Positions 35,126-44,068 of a DNA stretch of 64,000 nt are shown here, in pieces. The DNA lies in assembly GCA_021732145.1 (NCBI GenBank), contig JAKFVN010000003.1, positions 82,387 to 146,386 of the forward strand. The letters run 5' to 3'. Under the pieces are notes generated by a model, which ran no database searches, was not told the DNA's origin, and worked only from the letters and a program-made list of their open reading frames with translations. Position numbers and translations under genes: made by a program. The stretch comes from Alphaproteobacteria bacterium (GTDB taxonomy: Bacteria; Pseudomonadota; Alphaproteobacteria; UBA9219; RGZA01). Numbering within the stretch: the stretch's first letter is position 1; the number at the start of each line of letters is the position of its first letter.

Positions 35126-36916
35126 TTAGTGTGCTACCTGATCGCCAGCACCCGCGCCTGTTGCTGCATTACGCGCGGCTGCTTCAGCCAGCAATTCGGC
35201 TTCAATATCACGCTCGGGGTGCAGTTCCTTGCGGCGGATAACCGCTGCACGCGCTGCTTCGCGCATAAGGCTTTGCGCAGCTGCTTTTGCTTCCGGCGTA
35301 ATTTCTTCACCTGCCAACATACGGGCAATTTCATCAAAGCGTTCATCTTCAGTGAGCATAAGCACGTTCGATGTGGTCGTCTTGTTATCGGCGGTTTTTT
35401 CAACCTTCATATGTTGTTCGCCGCGCGCAGCAACCTGCGGGCTGTGGGTAATAACAAACACTTGGGTTTGGTCGGAAAGACGCGCCAAGCGTTCGCCCAC
35501 GGCAGACGCGGTGGGGCCGCCAAGACCCGTATCGATTTCGTCGAAGATAAGCGTTTCGGTTGACTGCACACGCTGAACAATAACTTTGAGCGCTAAAATC
35601 ATACGCGCCAACTCACCGCCTGATGCTGTTTTGGCGATGGTGGTAAAGGGCATACCCGGATTGATGCGCGCAGTGAACAATACTTCGTTCATACCCAAGT
35701 GCGACCAACGGTTGCTTGGCAACTCGCTTACCTCCACGATGAATTGCGCGCGGTTCAGCTTTAATGGCGGCATTTCAGCCGTAATCTGTTCGCTAAGGTC
35801 TTTGGCGGAATGCTTACGTGCTTCGGATAGGGCTTGCGCTTTACGTGCATATTCACCCTTGGCGACCATCACCTTGTCTTCCAGTTCCTTGATAAATTCG
35901 GGCGCTTTCAAAATGCGCTGCAATTTGGCATCGAGACGAACGAGCAAATCGGGCAATTCATTGCCGGCGACCTCATGCTTTTCGGCAATCGCGTCGAACT
36001 TGTTCAAACGGTCTTCAACCTTGTGCATGTATTCGGCATCGAATTCAAACTTCGGCATCACAACCAGCAATTCATCCGACGCTGCATGGCAGGAAGCCAA
36101 GCAAGCCGCCATGTGCTTGACCAAATTTTCCAAAACTTCCGGGTCTAAATTCTTTTGCTTTTCCAACACGCGGTTTGCGGAAACCAGCAGGCGCTGCGCG
36201 CCGGTACCCGCCACCAATTGCGATTGAATGGATTGCAGCATTTCATTGATGGTGCGGATACGCACCAATTCATTATATTCCGCGTCCATCTTTTCAAATT
36301 CGCCTGGCTGTGTGCGAAGCGCTTTCAACTCAGCAACGGCCTTGCTTAGGAATTCGCGTTCCGCCGCTGAATTCGCCATGAATTTGCGTTCATCATCCAG
36401 GGCTTTTTCAAAGCCCTTTAAATCCCACCATGCCTTGGCGGTTTGCTCCAGCAGCACGCGGTAACCACCCACAAGGTCAAGCAGTTCAAGCTGCTTATTG
36501 GGATCAAGGATGGATTGGTTGGCAAACTGGCCGTGGATTTCGCACAGCTGGTACCCGACATCCTTCATGATTTCGATTGGAACTGGCTTGCCATTGACCA
36601 GTGTCTCGTTGCGTCCTTCGCGGTCGAGTATACGCTCGATTAAAATGTCGGATTTAATCTCGATGTCATAAGGCGTGAGCGATTTCCAAACCGGATGCTT
36701 GGTGCTCGCTTCAAATTGCGCGCGCACAAAACTGTCTTTGGAACCAGCTCTGATTAAATCGGCTTCACCCACATCCCCCAGAATGAGGCCAAGCGCGTCC
36801 AGCAAAATAGATTTACCGGCACCGGTTTCACCGGTCAGCACCGTAATCCCCGGCTTAAACGTAAGCGACAGGTCTTCGATGATGATGAACTCATGGATGT
36901 TGAGGGACTTCAACAT
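35126..36916 (-). CDS. recN: DNA repair protein RecN
   Basis: RecN is an SMC-like ATPase in double-strand break repair. The 596-aa protein starts MLKSLNIHEFIIIEDLSLTF and has Walker A TGETGAGKSILLDALGLILG and CEIHGQFANQSILDPNKQ. A long coiled coil of about 300 residues follows. The ABC signature is ASGGELARMILALKVI, and Walker B is LIFDEIDTGLGGPTASAVGE, with the His switch in VFVITHSPQVAAR. It has an extra Ala-rich C-terminal ~35 residues (EAELLAEAAARNAATGAGAG). In many alphaproteobacteria bamD precedes recN; here the upstream region is a long gap and rpmI is divergent. Confidence 0.96.
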   Translation of the reverse strand: MLKSLNIHEFIIIEDLSLTFKPGITVLTGETGAGKSILLDALGLILGDVGEADLIRAGSKDSFVRAQFEASTKHPVWKSLTPYDIEIKSDILIERILDREGRNETLVNGKPVPIEIMKDVGYQLCEIHGQFANQSILDPNKQLELLDLVGGYRVLLEQTAKAWWDLKGFEKALDDERKFMANSAAEREFLSKAVAELKALRTQPGEFEKMDAEYNELVRIRTINEMLQSIQSQLVAGTGAQRLLVSANRVLEKQKNLDPEVLENLVKHMAACLASCHAASDELLVVMPKFEFDAEYMHKVEDRLNKFDAIAEKHEVAGNELPDLLVRLDAKLQRILKAPEFIKELEDKVMVAKGEYARKAQALSEARKHSAKDLSEQITAEMPPLKLNRAQFIVEVSELPSNRWSHLGMNEVLFTARINPGMPFTTIAKTASGGELARMILALKVIVQRVQSTETLIFDEIDTGLGGPTASAVGERLARLSDQTQVFVITHSPQVAARGEQHMKVEKTADNKTTTSNVLMLTEDERFDEIARMLAGEEITPEAKAAAQSLMREAARAAVIRRKELHPERDIEAELLAEAAARNAATGAGAGDQVAH

Positions 36917-36997
36917 GGCTTATGGAACGCTCAAAACAGTGCGGTTTAAGGAACGGGTTTTCTAACCCTCATATCCTCTAAGATATTGATTAAAAAT

Positions 36998-37026
36998 GGA
37001 ATAATGGCTTCTTATGGCCATATTCC
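36998..37026. promoter_or_regulatory. Inverted repeat upstream of recN (candidate operator)
   Basis: GGAATAATGGC pairs with GGCCATATTCC with one bulge around loop ttctta. It lies about 80-110 nt upstream of the recN start and 240 nt upstream of rpmI. It could be a binding site or an RNA hairpin in either leader. Confidence 0.3.
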
Positions 37027-37193
37027 GTAACCTCTTGTTTATGAATAACTATGGATTTCCGCGCTTCGTTTTGAAACCATAACAACAAATGAGCTGTTGC
37101 GTTCGGGGCCGCCCCTTTGCTAGAAACACGCCTCCAGCATAACTCCTAGGCCAGAGAACCAAGGGCTGCCTAATGTTTGTTGGCACATACGAA

Positions 37194-37252
37194 GGATGGC
37201 GACCGCCATCCCGCGAGCTTATGCGAGCGAAGCCATACGGCGTATGAGTAAC
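37194..37252. repeat. Family B palindromic repeat, copy B3, in the rpmI leader
   Basis: A perfect 8-bp stem GGATGGCG-ac-CGCCATCC (37194-37211) is followed by cgcgagcttatgcgagcgaa, gcc, and a second hairpin ATAC-ggc-GTAT. It ends 6 nt before AAGGAG, so it is part of the rpmI 5' untranslated region. The stem sequence differs from copy B2 but pairing and the AC loop are kept. Confidence 0.75.
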
Positions 37253-37269
37253 TTTATAAGGAGATGAAA

Positions 37270-37470
37270 ATGCCCAAGATTAAAACCCATTCGGGTGCCA
37301 AAAAGCGTTTCAAAGTAACCGCTTCCGGCAAAGTAAAATCCGGCTACGCTGGCAAACGCCATGGTTTGCGTAAACGCACCCAAAAAATGAAACGTAATGC
37401 GCGCGGCATGAAGGTGCTGTTCAAGACAGATGGTGACAACATCATCAAGCATTACCTGCGCAACGCTTAA
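37270..37470 (+). CDS. rpmI: 50S ribosomal protein L35
   Basis: Typical 66-aa L35: [20 protein letters not shown], then a basic stretch with [20 protein letters not shown] and an HYLRNA end. The start at ATG 37270 is chosen because AAGGAG ends 6 nt upstream. The ATG at 37264 would overlap this ribosome-binding site. It is followed by rplT, as expected; infC, usually the first gene of this operon, is not upstream. A family A repeat lies between rpmI and rplT. Confidence 0.97.
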   Translation: MPKIKTHSGAKKRFKVTASGKVKSGYAGKRHGLRKRTQKMKRNARGMKVLFKTDGDNIIKHYLRNA

Positions 37471-37491
37471 TTTTCAGAAAATCACAGGGCA

Positions 37492-37517
37492 GGGCCGGTT
37501 GCGGGAACCGCAGAGGC
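37492..37517. repeat. Family A hairpin repeat between rpmI and rplT
   Basis: GGGCCGGT, stem TGCGG-gaa-CCGCA, then GAGGC. The flanks are the same as in purD (17998) and pheT (42943). It fills most of the 74-nt spacer of the ribosomal operon. Confidence 0.75.
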
Positions 37518-37544
37518 TTCGCCCAAAAAACATAGGAGTTTATC

Positions 37545-37943
37545 ATGGCAAGAGTTAAACGCGGGGTCACAACCCACGCACGTCACAAAAAAATTATCGA
37601 TATGGCAAAGGGCTACCGTGGCCGCGCCTCAACCTGCTTTCGCGTAGCGATTGAAAAGGTTGAAAAGGCGTTGCGCTATGCGTACCGCGATCGCCGTACC
37701 AACAAGCGCAACTTCCGCAAATTGTGGATTGTGCGTATCAATGCTGGCGCACGCGCAAACGGCACCACCTATGGCCGCCTGATTAATGGTCTCAACCTTG
37801 CTGGCATCAAGCTGAACCGCAAGATGCTTGCCGAATTGGCAGCCAAGGAACCAGCGAACTTTACGGCCGTATGCGAACAGGCAAAGGCCGCGCTTGCTAA
37901 CAAGCCAGCGCCAAAAGCCGCTGCTAAAAAGAAAGCCGCTTAA
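37545..37943 (+). CDS. rplT: 50S ribosomal protein L20
   Basis: L20 is a 23S-binding assembly protein and, in many bacteria, a translational repressor of its own operon. The 132-aa sequence is typical: [60 protein letters not shown], and a [18 protein letters not shown] core. The C-terminus is extended by ~15 Ala/Lys-rich residues, common in alphaproteobacteria. The RBS is ATAGGAG. A terminator follows before pheS. Confidence 0.98.
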   Translation: MARVKRGVTTHARHKKIIDMAKGYRGRASTCFRVAIEKVEKALRYAYRDRRTNKRNFRKLWIVRINAGARANGTTYGRLINGLNLAGIKLNRKMLAELAAKEPANFTAVCEQAKAALANKPAPKAAAKKKAA

Positions 37944-37964
37944 GGTTTAACTAATCTAAGCATT

Positions 37965-38003
37965 AAGGGGCAAAAGGGTTCACCTTTTTGCCCCTTATTT
38001 TTT
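37965..38003 (+). terminator. Terminator/attenuator between rplT and pheS
   Basis: Stem AAGGGGCAAAA / TTTTTGCCCCTT followed by a T-run. It ends 27 nt before the pheS start, so it may either end the ribosomal operon or attenuate pheS transcription. Confidence 0.8.
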
Positions 38004-38029
38004 TGCCCAAAGTCTTTCATATTATATCC

Positions 38030-39121
38030 ATGACAAACCTTGCCGCCCTTAAACAAGAATGCACCGCAGCCGTTGAAGCTGCGAATGATGTCTCAGCCCT
38101 TGAAGAAGTGCGCGTAAGCACGTTAGGGAAAAAAGGCCGCCTCACCGAAGTTTTAAAAACCCTTGGCACATTGCCCGCTGACCAGCGCAAAGAATTTGGC
38201 GCGCAGGTGAATGTGATTAAGGAAGAGATTACGGCATTACTGGAAGCACGCCGCGCGGTTTTAAATTCCGCTGCGCTTGATGCAAAACTGGCGAAGGAAA
38301 AAGTGGATATTACCTTGCCAGCCCGCGCGGAAAGCAAAGGCGCCATTCACCCCATCAGCCAGACGATTGAAGAAATTTCCACCATCTTTGCCGATATGGG
38401 TTTCACCATCGCCGAAGGCCCCGATGTTGAAAGCGATTTTTATAACTTCACCGCGCTTAACATGCCGCCATCGCACCCTGCCCGCCAAATGCAGGATAGT
38501 TTTTATTTAGCGAGTGAGCCTGCGGTTGCAGGAACCGCAGAGCAAGGCGAACCACTTGTATTGCGCACGCAAACATCACCTGTGCAAGTGCGCACCATGC
38601 TGTCTACGAAGCCGCCTATTCGCATTATCGCGCCGGGCCGCACCTTCCGCTGCGACTATGATCAAACCCACGCGCCCATGTTCCATCAGGTTGAAGGGCT
38701 GCTGATTGACGAGTCAACCCATATGGGTCATTTGAAAGGCGCACTCATGGATTTCCTGCGCACCTTCTTCCGTGCGCCAAATTTAAACGTGCGCTTCCGC
38801 CCATCGTACTTCCCGTTTACGGAGCCATCCGCCGAAGTTGATATTGGCTGCTCCCGCAAAAATGGCGAGCTGAAAATCGGTGAAGGCAGCGATTGGCTGG
38901 AAGTATTGGGTTGCGGCATGGTGCATCCGAAGGTTCTGGAAAACTGCAAGATCGACAGCACCCAATACCAGGGTTTTGCATTCGGCATGGGCGTTGAACG
39001 CCTTGCGATGCTGAAATACGGCATTCCCGATTTGCGCACTTTCTTTGAATCCGATTTGCGCTGGCTGCGCCATTACGGCTTTGCCTCGCTCGATATTCCT
39101 AATTTGGCACGTGGCGGCTAA
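38030..39121 (+). CDS. pheS: Phenylalanyl-tRNA synthetase alpha subunit
   Basis: PheS forms the catalytic half of the (alpha-beta)2 synthetase. The ~363-aa protein has an N-terminal coiled coil, the class II motifs ([20 protein letters not shown], motif 2 [20 protein letters not shown], motif 3 [20 protein letters not shown]) and the Phe-site segment [15 protein letters not shown]. The start ATG 38030 begins [10 protein letters not shown]; an upstream TTG lies inside the terminator and is unlikely. Residues ~160-176, between DSFYL and LVLRTQTS, are a variable loop enlarged by a family A hairpin element. pheT follows only after two other genes, which is unusual. Confidence 0.97.
   Translation: MTNLAALKQECTAAVEAANDVSALEEVRVSTLGKKGRLTEVLKTLGTLPADQRKEFGAQVNVIKEEITALLEARRAVLNSAALDAKLAKEKVDITLPARAESKGAIHPISQTIEEISTIFADMGFTIAEGPDVESDFYNFTALNMPPSHPARQMQDSFYLASEPAVAGTAEQGEPLVLRTQTSPVQVRTMLSTKPPIRIIAPGRTFRCDYDQTHAPMFHQVEGLLIDESTHMGHLKGALMDFLRTFFRAPNLNVRFRPSYFPFTEPSAEVDIGCSRKNGELKIGEGSDWLEVLGCGMVHPKVLENCKIDSTQYQGFAFGMGVERLAMLKYGIPDLRTFFESDLRWLRHYGFASLDIPNLARGG
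38516..38548. repeat. Family A-like hairpin repeat in frame inside pheS
   Basis: gcgagtGAGCC, stem TGCGGTT-gcagg-AACCGCA, then GAGCAAGGC. The leader agcgagtgagc is identical to that of the first pheT copy (41374-41384). It is read in the same frame as the purD and pheT copies and encodes [11 protein letters not shown]. Confidence 0.65.
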
Positions 39122-39124
39122 CAC

Positions 39125-40429
39125 ATGACTGGCATCAACCCCATTTTATTGATGCAGGGCATGTCGGCTGCGGCCATCGAAGCGGTCAGCCCGCAAAACA
39201 CCATCCCCAAAGCGCTTGCCACACTGGAACGCACAAGCGGGCGCACGCTTGTCATGTGCATTGGCAAGGCTGCCGCGCAAATGGCGCAAATTGCCGAGGG
39301 CATTTTGCTGGATACGATTGGCGCAGATAATTTCTCCGGCTATGTCGTTACCAAACACGGCAATGAAGCGCCGCTGAAGCGTTTAAAAACCATCACCGCC
39401 GGTCACCCGCGCGCGGATTTGGATAGCGCGGCGGCAGCAGAATTGTTGCTGAAAGAAGCTGGAACACTTGGCCCTAATGACCGCTTGCTGGTCTTGATGT
39501 CAGGCGGCGCATCAGCGCTCACCCTGTTGCCAGCAGATGGTTTGACGTTCGATGATGTCACGGTTGTGAATGATGAATTGCTGCGCGGTGGCGTGCCAAT
39601 TGATGGCATGAACACGCTGCGCCGCCACGTATCGCGCTTTAACGGTGGCCGTTTGGCCCGTGCCGCAAACGGCGCTGACATCATCACCTTTGCCGTATCG
39701 GATGTGCCGGGTGACCGCCCTGAAATTATCGGCAGCGGCCCAACCGCGCCCGATGCGACAACATTCGCCGATGCCAAGAAGGTTGTAAACGATTATGGGC
39801 TTAGCATGCCACAAAATGTCACCGATCATTTGGCAGTTGCCAGCGATGAAAGCGTAAAACCGAATGATGCATTATGGCGCAGCAAATACCGTTTTGAAGT
39901 GATTGCCAGCAACCGCCATGCATTAAATGCCGCAGCCGAATATGCGCGCCAGCAAGGCGTGACGCCAATTATCATGGATGAAGTGATTGCGGGTGATGCG
40001 GCAGCCGAAGCACAGCAATTTGCAAATATTGCGCGCACCAGAACCTATAAGGGTCAAATTATTCAAGGCCCTGCCGTTTTACTGCGCGGCGGTGAAGCGG
40101 TTGTGAAACTGCCAAAAGATTTTTCAGGCCCAAATTCAAATCAGCGTGGCGGACGTATTGGCCATGCCGCGCTCAGCTACCTTATTCACGATCCCGATGC
40201 ATTCGCTGGGTTTGTTGCAACCGATGGCAGCGATGGCACCAGCGGCCATTCCGCTATTTTTCTAGCGCCCAATACGATGCAGGAAGCGGTTAAGCAAGGC
40301 CTCGACCCGCTTGCATCCCTAACCCAGTTCAACTCCGCCGCGTTTTTTGATGCGGTTGCGGCATCCGTTCCTGAACGCCCGACAGGAACCAATGTCAATG
40401 AAATCTATATCAGCTATATTCCAGTTTAG
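39125..40429 (+). CDS. Glycerate 2-kinase (GckA/TtuD, MOFRL family)
   Basis: This 434-aa protein belongs to the glycerate 2-kinase family often labelled hydroxypyruvate reductase TtuD. It feeds glycerate into central metabolism with ATP. Motifs are TLVMCIGKAAAQMAQIAEGI, LLVLMSGGASALTLLPADGL, and RRHVSRFNGGRLARAANGAD (catalytic region). Also present are TFAVSDVPGDRPEIIGSGPT and the C-terminal MOFRL part with GGRIGHAALSYLIHD and VATDGSDGTSGHSAIFL. It starts 3 nt after pheS, so it is probably co-transcribed with the synthetase gene. Its stop overlaps that of the convergent unknown gene. Confidence 0.9.
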   Translation: MTGINPILLMQGMSAAAIEAVSPQNTIPKALATLERTSGRTLVMCIGKAAAQMAQIAEGILLDTIGADNFSGYVVTKHGNEAPLKRLKTITAGHPRADLDSAAAAELLLKEAGTLGPNDRLLVLMSGGASALTLLPADGLTFDDVTVVNDELLRGGVPIDGMNTLRRHVSRFNGGRLARAANGADIITFAVSDVPGDRPEIIGSGPTAPDATTFADAKKVVNDYGLSMPQNVTDHLAVASDESVKPNDALWRSKYRFEVIASNRHALNAAAEYARQQGVTPIIMDEVIAGDAAAEAQQFANIARTRTYKGQIIQGPAVLLRGGEAVVKLPKDFSGPNSNQRGGRIGHAALSYLIHDPDAFAGFVATDGSDGTSGHSAIFLAPNTMQEAVKQGLDPLASLTQFNSAAFFDAVAASVPERPTGTNVNEIYISYIPV

Positions 40430-40845
40430 CCTAATTGGGTTCTAACCTGCGGGAATATGCTGCGGATAATCTCATCCGTGCGCACAGCATGTTTATGCGA
40501 TGCCCAATTGCTTTCCTTTAGCGGCATCCATTCACGCGCTATCAATCCTTCTTCAAAGCTATCCGCATGCGCCCAAATGGTTTCGCCAGCCTTTACGCGC
40601 ACGATAATCGGGTCATCCATATGCGGGCTAATCCATGCAACAACCGATTTTACATTCTCGCCCATCATCTGCACAACAGTGCCGCCGCCGCCCAATGGGC
40701 CAGTGGTACGCGCATAGGCTTCAATTTGTTCCATCGCTTTTATTTCTTCAGCGCTGTCATGGCCCGGGTCTGTAATACGGCCGGTAAATGCGCTGACGGC
40801 GGCGCGCAGCATAAGAAATGTACTGCTATTAACAACTTGGCCCAT
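40426..40845 (-). CDS. Small conserved-looking protein of unknown function
   Basis: This ~139-aa cytoplasmic protein is not recognised. Visible features are a polar N-terminal helix (FLMLRAAVSAFTG), a central beta-rich part (GGGTVVQMMGENVKSVVAWI, then DDPIIVRVKAGETIWAHADS) and an aromatic, charged C-terminal part (LIAREWMPLKESNWASHKHA). The start is ATG 40845, with GGAG 6-7 nt upstream; the ATG at 40872 would add nine residues. It lies between pheS-gckA and pheT on the opposite strand, ending in a 4-nt stop overlap. Confidence 0.6.
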   Translation of the reverse strand: MGQVVNSSTFLMLRAAVSAFTGRITDPGHDSAEEIKAMEQIEAYARTTGPLGGGGTVVQMMGENVKSVVAWISPHMDDPIIVRVKAGETIWAHADSFEEGLIAREWMPLKESNWASHKHAVRTDEIIRSIFPQVRTQLG

Positions 40846-40992
40846 CGGTTTCTCCAAAAAATAAATAATCAAAAATACGTTCTAAATACCACCATCCCGC
40901 AGCACGCTTGTAAAGCTGCAAAATGAAGAAAACTATTGTTGAAAGCGTATAAGTTGAATAAAAAGAATGCCTGTTAAGAAAGAGATTAAAAT

Positions 40993-43455
40993 ATGAAATT
41001 CACCCTCTCCTGGCTTAAAACCCATCTTGATACATCAGCAGATGTGGCTGCGCTTGATGCCAAGCTGACCGATATCGGTCTGGAAGTGGAAGGCGTGCAT
41101 AATCCCGGTGAAGCACTGGCGCCATTTGTGATTGCACAAATCGTTACCGCCGAACAACACCCCAATGCCGACCGCTTGCGTGTATGCCAGGTAAATATCG
41201 GCAAAGAAACGGTTCAGGTGGTTTGCGGTGCGCCCAATGCGCGCGCTGGTTTGAAAACTGTCTTTGGCGCGCCCGGTACCTTTGTTCCCGGCGCAAATAT
41301 CACGCTCAAAATTTCCAAAATCCGTGATGTGGAATCACGCGGCATGTTGTGTTCTGCCGAAGAACTGATGCTAGCGAGTGAGCGGTTGGGCGGAGCCCAG
41401 AGCGAGCCGCAACAAAAGGGCATTATGGAATTGCCGGATAATGCACCAGTGGGCGGTTCATTTGTTGAATATGCTGGTCTTAATGACCCGCAATTTGAAA
41501 TTAAGCTGACGCCTAACCGCGCCGATTGCAACGGTGTACGCGGCATTGCGCGCGATGCAGCAGCCGCAGGCCTTGGCACGCTTAAGCCACTTGCTATCAA
41601 GCAACAAAAACCAACCTTCAAAAGCACTATCGGCGTTAGCTTGAGCTTCGCAGAAAAAGATAAAGCAGCTTGCCCACTCTTCATCGGTCGTTTGATTAAG
41701 GGCGTGAAGAACGGCCCATCACCCAAATGGCTGCAAGACCGTTTAACGTCCATCGGTTTAAAACCCATTTCCGCTTTGGTTGATATCACCAATTTCATGG
41801 CGTTTGATCATGCGCGTCCATTGCACGTGTTTGACGCAAGCAAACTCAAAGGCAATATTCAGGTGCGCGTGGCGAAGTCTGGTGAAAAACTGATTGCCCT
41901 GAATGAAAAAGAATATGCACTGGATGAAACCATCACCGTGATTGCGGATGATGAAAAGGCATTGGCCATCGCCGGTATCATGGGCGGTCTGGAAAGCGGC
42001 TGTAGTGACGCCACCACCGATGTATTTTTGGAATGCGCGTATTTTGACCCTGCGCGCACCACCTTGGCAGGCCGCAAACTGAACATCATCTCCGATGCGC
42101 GTTACCGCTTCGAACGCGGCGTGGATATTGGCTTTATGCGCGATGCCACGGAACTGGCGACCCAGCTGATTATTGAATGCTGCGGCGGTACCGTTAGCGA
42201 ATTGGTGATTGCAGGCAATGAAACCGCGCCAAAACGCTCCACCACCTTGCGTCATGACCGCTGCAAGACGTTGGGCGGGCTGGATGTAACAGGCGCTGAG
42301 CAAAAAAATATTCTTTTGGCGCTCGGCTGTAATGTCAGCGGTGTGTCGGGTGTGTTTGATGTCACCTTCCCCACATGGCGTCCTGATATGAGCATGGAAG
42401 CCGATTGCGTTGAAGAAATTCTGCGCATCAAAGGCTATTCACAAATTCCGGCAACTTCGCTCATTAAAAATTCTGCTGTAACTGTTTCAGCATTTTCGCC
42501 TCCGCAGAAAAAAGCAGCGATGATGCGCCGCGCACTCGCATCGCGCGGATTATTGGAAACCGTTACATGGTCATTCATGCCAAGCGCATGGGGCAAACGT
42601 TTTGGAAATCTGCACCCATCATCTTACATTCAAAATCCCATCAGCGCGGATTTGGATGTGCTTCGCCCAACCATTCTCCCAAACCTGCTCATGGCTGCAA
42701 AACGCAATGCTGACCGTGGTTTTAACGATGTTGGCCTTTATGAAATCGGGCCCATTTATAAATCCGCGAAGGCTGAAGACCAATCCTTAAGCGCAGCAGC
42801 CTTGCGCATGGGCAACCAGCCACGCAGCTGGAATGTAAAAGAACGCGCGGTTGATGTGTTTGATGCGAAGGCTGATGCGCTTGCCGCACTGGAAAGCGTG
42901 AAAGTGCCTATGGGTAATTTACAAGTGGAAGCGCTTAACGCAGGGCCGGTTGCGCCGCACGGCGCAGAGGCATCGCGCCTACAATACTTCCATCCTGGCC
43001 GTTCCGGCGTGCTTCGTCTAGGCCCAAGCGTGCTGGCGCATTTTGGTGAAATTCATCCCGCGATTTTATCAGCTGCGGATATCGACCATGCCGTGATTGG
43101 CGTTGAAGTATTCCTTGATGCACTCCCAGCGATTAAGGATGTAGGCCCTGCCAAACCACTTGCCGACTTGCCAGATTTACAAGCCGTGCAACGTGACTAC
43201 GCGTTCATTCTGGCGCGTGATGTGGCTGCGGATAAGCTGATGAAGGCCATCCGCGCAGCCGATAAAGACCTGATTAGCAACGTTGAACTGTTCGACGTAT
43301 ATGAAGGGAAAGGCGTGCAAGAAGGCCATAAATCATTGGCGGTTTCAGTAACACTGCAGCCGCGCGGCAAAACACTGACCGATGCGGATTTGGATGCGTT
43401 CAGCGCCAAAGTCATCGCCGCGGCGCAAAAGACCGGCGCAACGCTTCGCAGCTAA
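40993..43455 (+). CDS. pheT: Phenylalanyl-tRNA synthetase beta subunit
   Basis: This 820-aa beta subunit has the domains expected. An N-terminal SWL segment (MKFTLSWLKTHLDTSADVAA) comes first, then the tRNA-binding EMAP-like domain (EQHPNADRLRVCQVNIGKET) and B3/B4 editing (LTPNRADCNGVRGIARDAAA, SALVDITNFMAFDHARPLHV). The B5 domain follows, then the catalytic-like module (RYFHPGRSG-type HPGRSGVLRLGPS), and a C-terminal anticodon-binding FDX-ACB domain (LQAVQRDYAFILARDVAADK). Two loops (residues ~127-141 and ~648-665) are lengthened by family A hairpin elements read in frame. The stop overlaps the convergent smpB stop. It is separated from pheS by two genes. Confidence 0.97.
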   Translation: MKFTLSWLKTHLDTSADVAALDAKLTDIGLEVEGVHNPGEALAPFVIAQIVTAEQHPNADRLRVCQVNIGKETVQVVCGAPNARAGLKTVFGAPGTFVPGANITLKISKIRDVESRGMLCSAEELMLASERLGGAQSEPQQKGIMELPDNAPVGGSFVEYAGLNDPQFEIKLTPNRADCNGVRGIARDAAAAGLGTLKPLAIKQQKPTFKSTIGVSLSFAEKDKAACPLFIGRLIKGVKNGPSPKWLQDRLTSIGLKPISALVDITNFMAFDHARPLHVFDASKLKGNIQVRVAKSGEKLIALNEKEYALDETITVIADDEKALAIAGIMGGLESGCSDATTDVFLECAYFDPARTTLAGRKLNIISDARYRFERGVDIGFMRDATELATQLIIECCGGTVSELVIAGNETAPKRSTTLRHDRCKTLGGLDVTGAEQKNILLALGCNVSGVSGVFDVTFPTWRPDMSMEADCVEEILRIKGYSQIPATSLIKNSAVTVSAFSPPQKKAAMMRRALASRGLLETVTWSFMPSAWGKRFGNLHPSSYIQNPISADLDVLRPTILPNLLMAAKRNADRGFNDVGLYEIGPIYKSAKAEDQSLSAAALRMGNQPRSWNVKERAVDVFDAKADALAALESVKVPMGNLQVEALNAGPVAPHGAEASRLQYFHPGRSGVLRLGPSVLAHFGEIHPAILSAADIDHAVIGVEVFLDALPAIKDVGPAKPLADLPDLQAVQRDYAFILARDVAADKLMKAIRAADKDLISNVELFDVYEGKGVQEGHKSLAVSVTLQPRGKTLTDADLDAFSAKVIAAAQKTGATLRS
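41380..41406. repeat. Family A hairpin repeat in frame inside pheT (first copy)
   Basis: GAGCGGT, stem TGGGC-gga-GCCCA, then GAGCGAG. It encodes ERLGGAQSE at residues ~130-138, in the loop between SAEELML and GIMELPD where the family usually has a short, variable link. Confidence 0.7.
42943..42971. repeat. Family A hairpin repeat in frame inside pheT (second copy)
   Basis: GGGCCGGT, stem TGCGCC-gcac-GGCGCA, then GAGGC and atcgcgcc. It encodes GPVAPHGAEA just before YFHPGRSG. The right flank (gaggc-tcgcg) matches the purD copy. Confidence 0.75.
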
Positions 43456-43931
43456 TCGCGGCCCTTATTTTTCAACGCCCGCGCGGCTTCGCGTTTTCCG
43501 TCACGTTCTTTAATCGCGGCGCGCTTGTCTTCTTTCTTGCGGCCTTTGGCAACGCCGAGTTCCAGCTTTGCTTTACCTTTGGCATTAAAATAAATGCTAA
43601 GCGGAACCAGCGAAACACCTTCGCGTTGTACCGCGCCAATCAATTTATTGCGCTGCGCTTTGTGCAGCAGCAATTTACGCGGATGGTTTGCTTCGTGCTG
43701 CAAATGCGCGCCGGCTTTTTTGTATTCGGCAAAATTGGCGTTGAATAAATAAATCTCGCCCTTGGCTGGCCCTGCATAGGCTTCATTAATACTCACGCCG
43801 CCACCGCGAAGCACTTTGACTTCCGTGCCGGTCAGCACAATGCCAACTTCCAATTTATCAGTAATCGCAAATTCAAACCGCGCCTTGCGGTTTTGCGCGA
43901 CGTATTTCTGGGCTTCAATTCGGTCATTCAT
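43452..43931 (-). CDS. smpB: SsrA-binding protein SmpB
   Basis: SmpB delivers tmRNA to stalled ribosomes. The 159-aa protein is typical: YVAQNRKARFEFAITDKLEV, GIVLTGTEVKVLRGGGVSIN, EAYAGPAKGEIYLFNANFAE, the NHPRKLLLHKAQRNKLIG region, LVPLSIYFNAKGKAKLELGV, and a basic C-terminal tail (KGRKKEDKRAAIKERDGKRE) that reads the empty A site. No ssrA gene is visible nearby. Repeat R2 lies just upstream of its start. Confidence 0.97.
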   Translation of the reverse strand: MNDRIEAQKYVAQNRKARFEFAITDKLEVGIVLTGTEVKVLRGGGVSINEAYAGPAKGEIYLFNANFAEYKKAGAHLQHEANHPRKLLLHKAQRNKLIGAVQREGVSLVPLSIYFNAKGKAKLELGVAKGRKKEDKRAAIKERDGKREAARALKNKGRD

Positions 43932-43950
43932 ATGGGAATTCTATCTGATT

Positions 43951-44068
43951 GAATTTCGCTGTGGCTAAGGATTTTTGTTGTTTTTGAGAACCGGAGCGTA
44001 AGCGTACGTTAAGTACGTGCGCACTGGAAGCGCAGAAAACAGCAAAAAGCCAACGCCGCAGTTAGAAA
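43951..44068. repeat. Family R intergenic repeat, copy R2
   Basis: This copy starts gaatttcgctgtggctaagg, has gagaaccggagc and GCGTAC-gttaa-GTACGT in the middle, and ends agccaacgccgcag then ttagaaatt. Its terminal stem AATTTC / GAAATT is perfectly paired, whereas R1 and R3 have AATCTC opposite GAGA-containing ends. The right end reaches the dapA stop codon, so it forms the 3' untranslated region of dapA and lies upstream of smpB. Confidence 0.75.

Larger units (their letters stand above)
36917..37269. other. 353-nt divergent intergenic region between recN and rpmI
   Basis: No gene is visible. It holds an inverted repeat of about 10 bp (GGAATA-ATGGC ... GGCCATATTCC, 36998-37026), a short GGGG-ccg-CCCC hairpin near 37109, repeat B3 (37194-37252) and the rpmI ribosome-binding site. 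I saw no alphaproteobacterial LexA box (GTTC-N7-GTTC or GAAC-N7-GAAC) upstream of recN, although two GTTC occur 26 nt apart. An L20 autoregulatory leader is possible here but I cannot recognise one. Confidence 0.6.
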
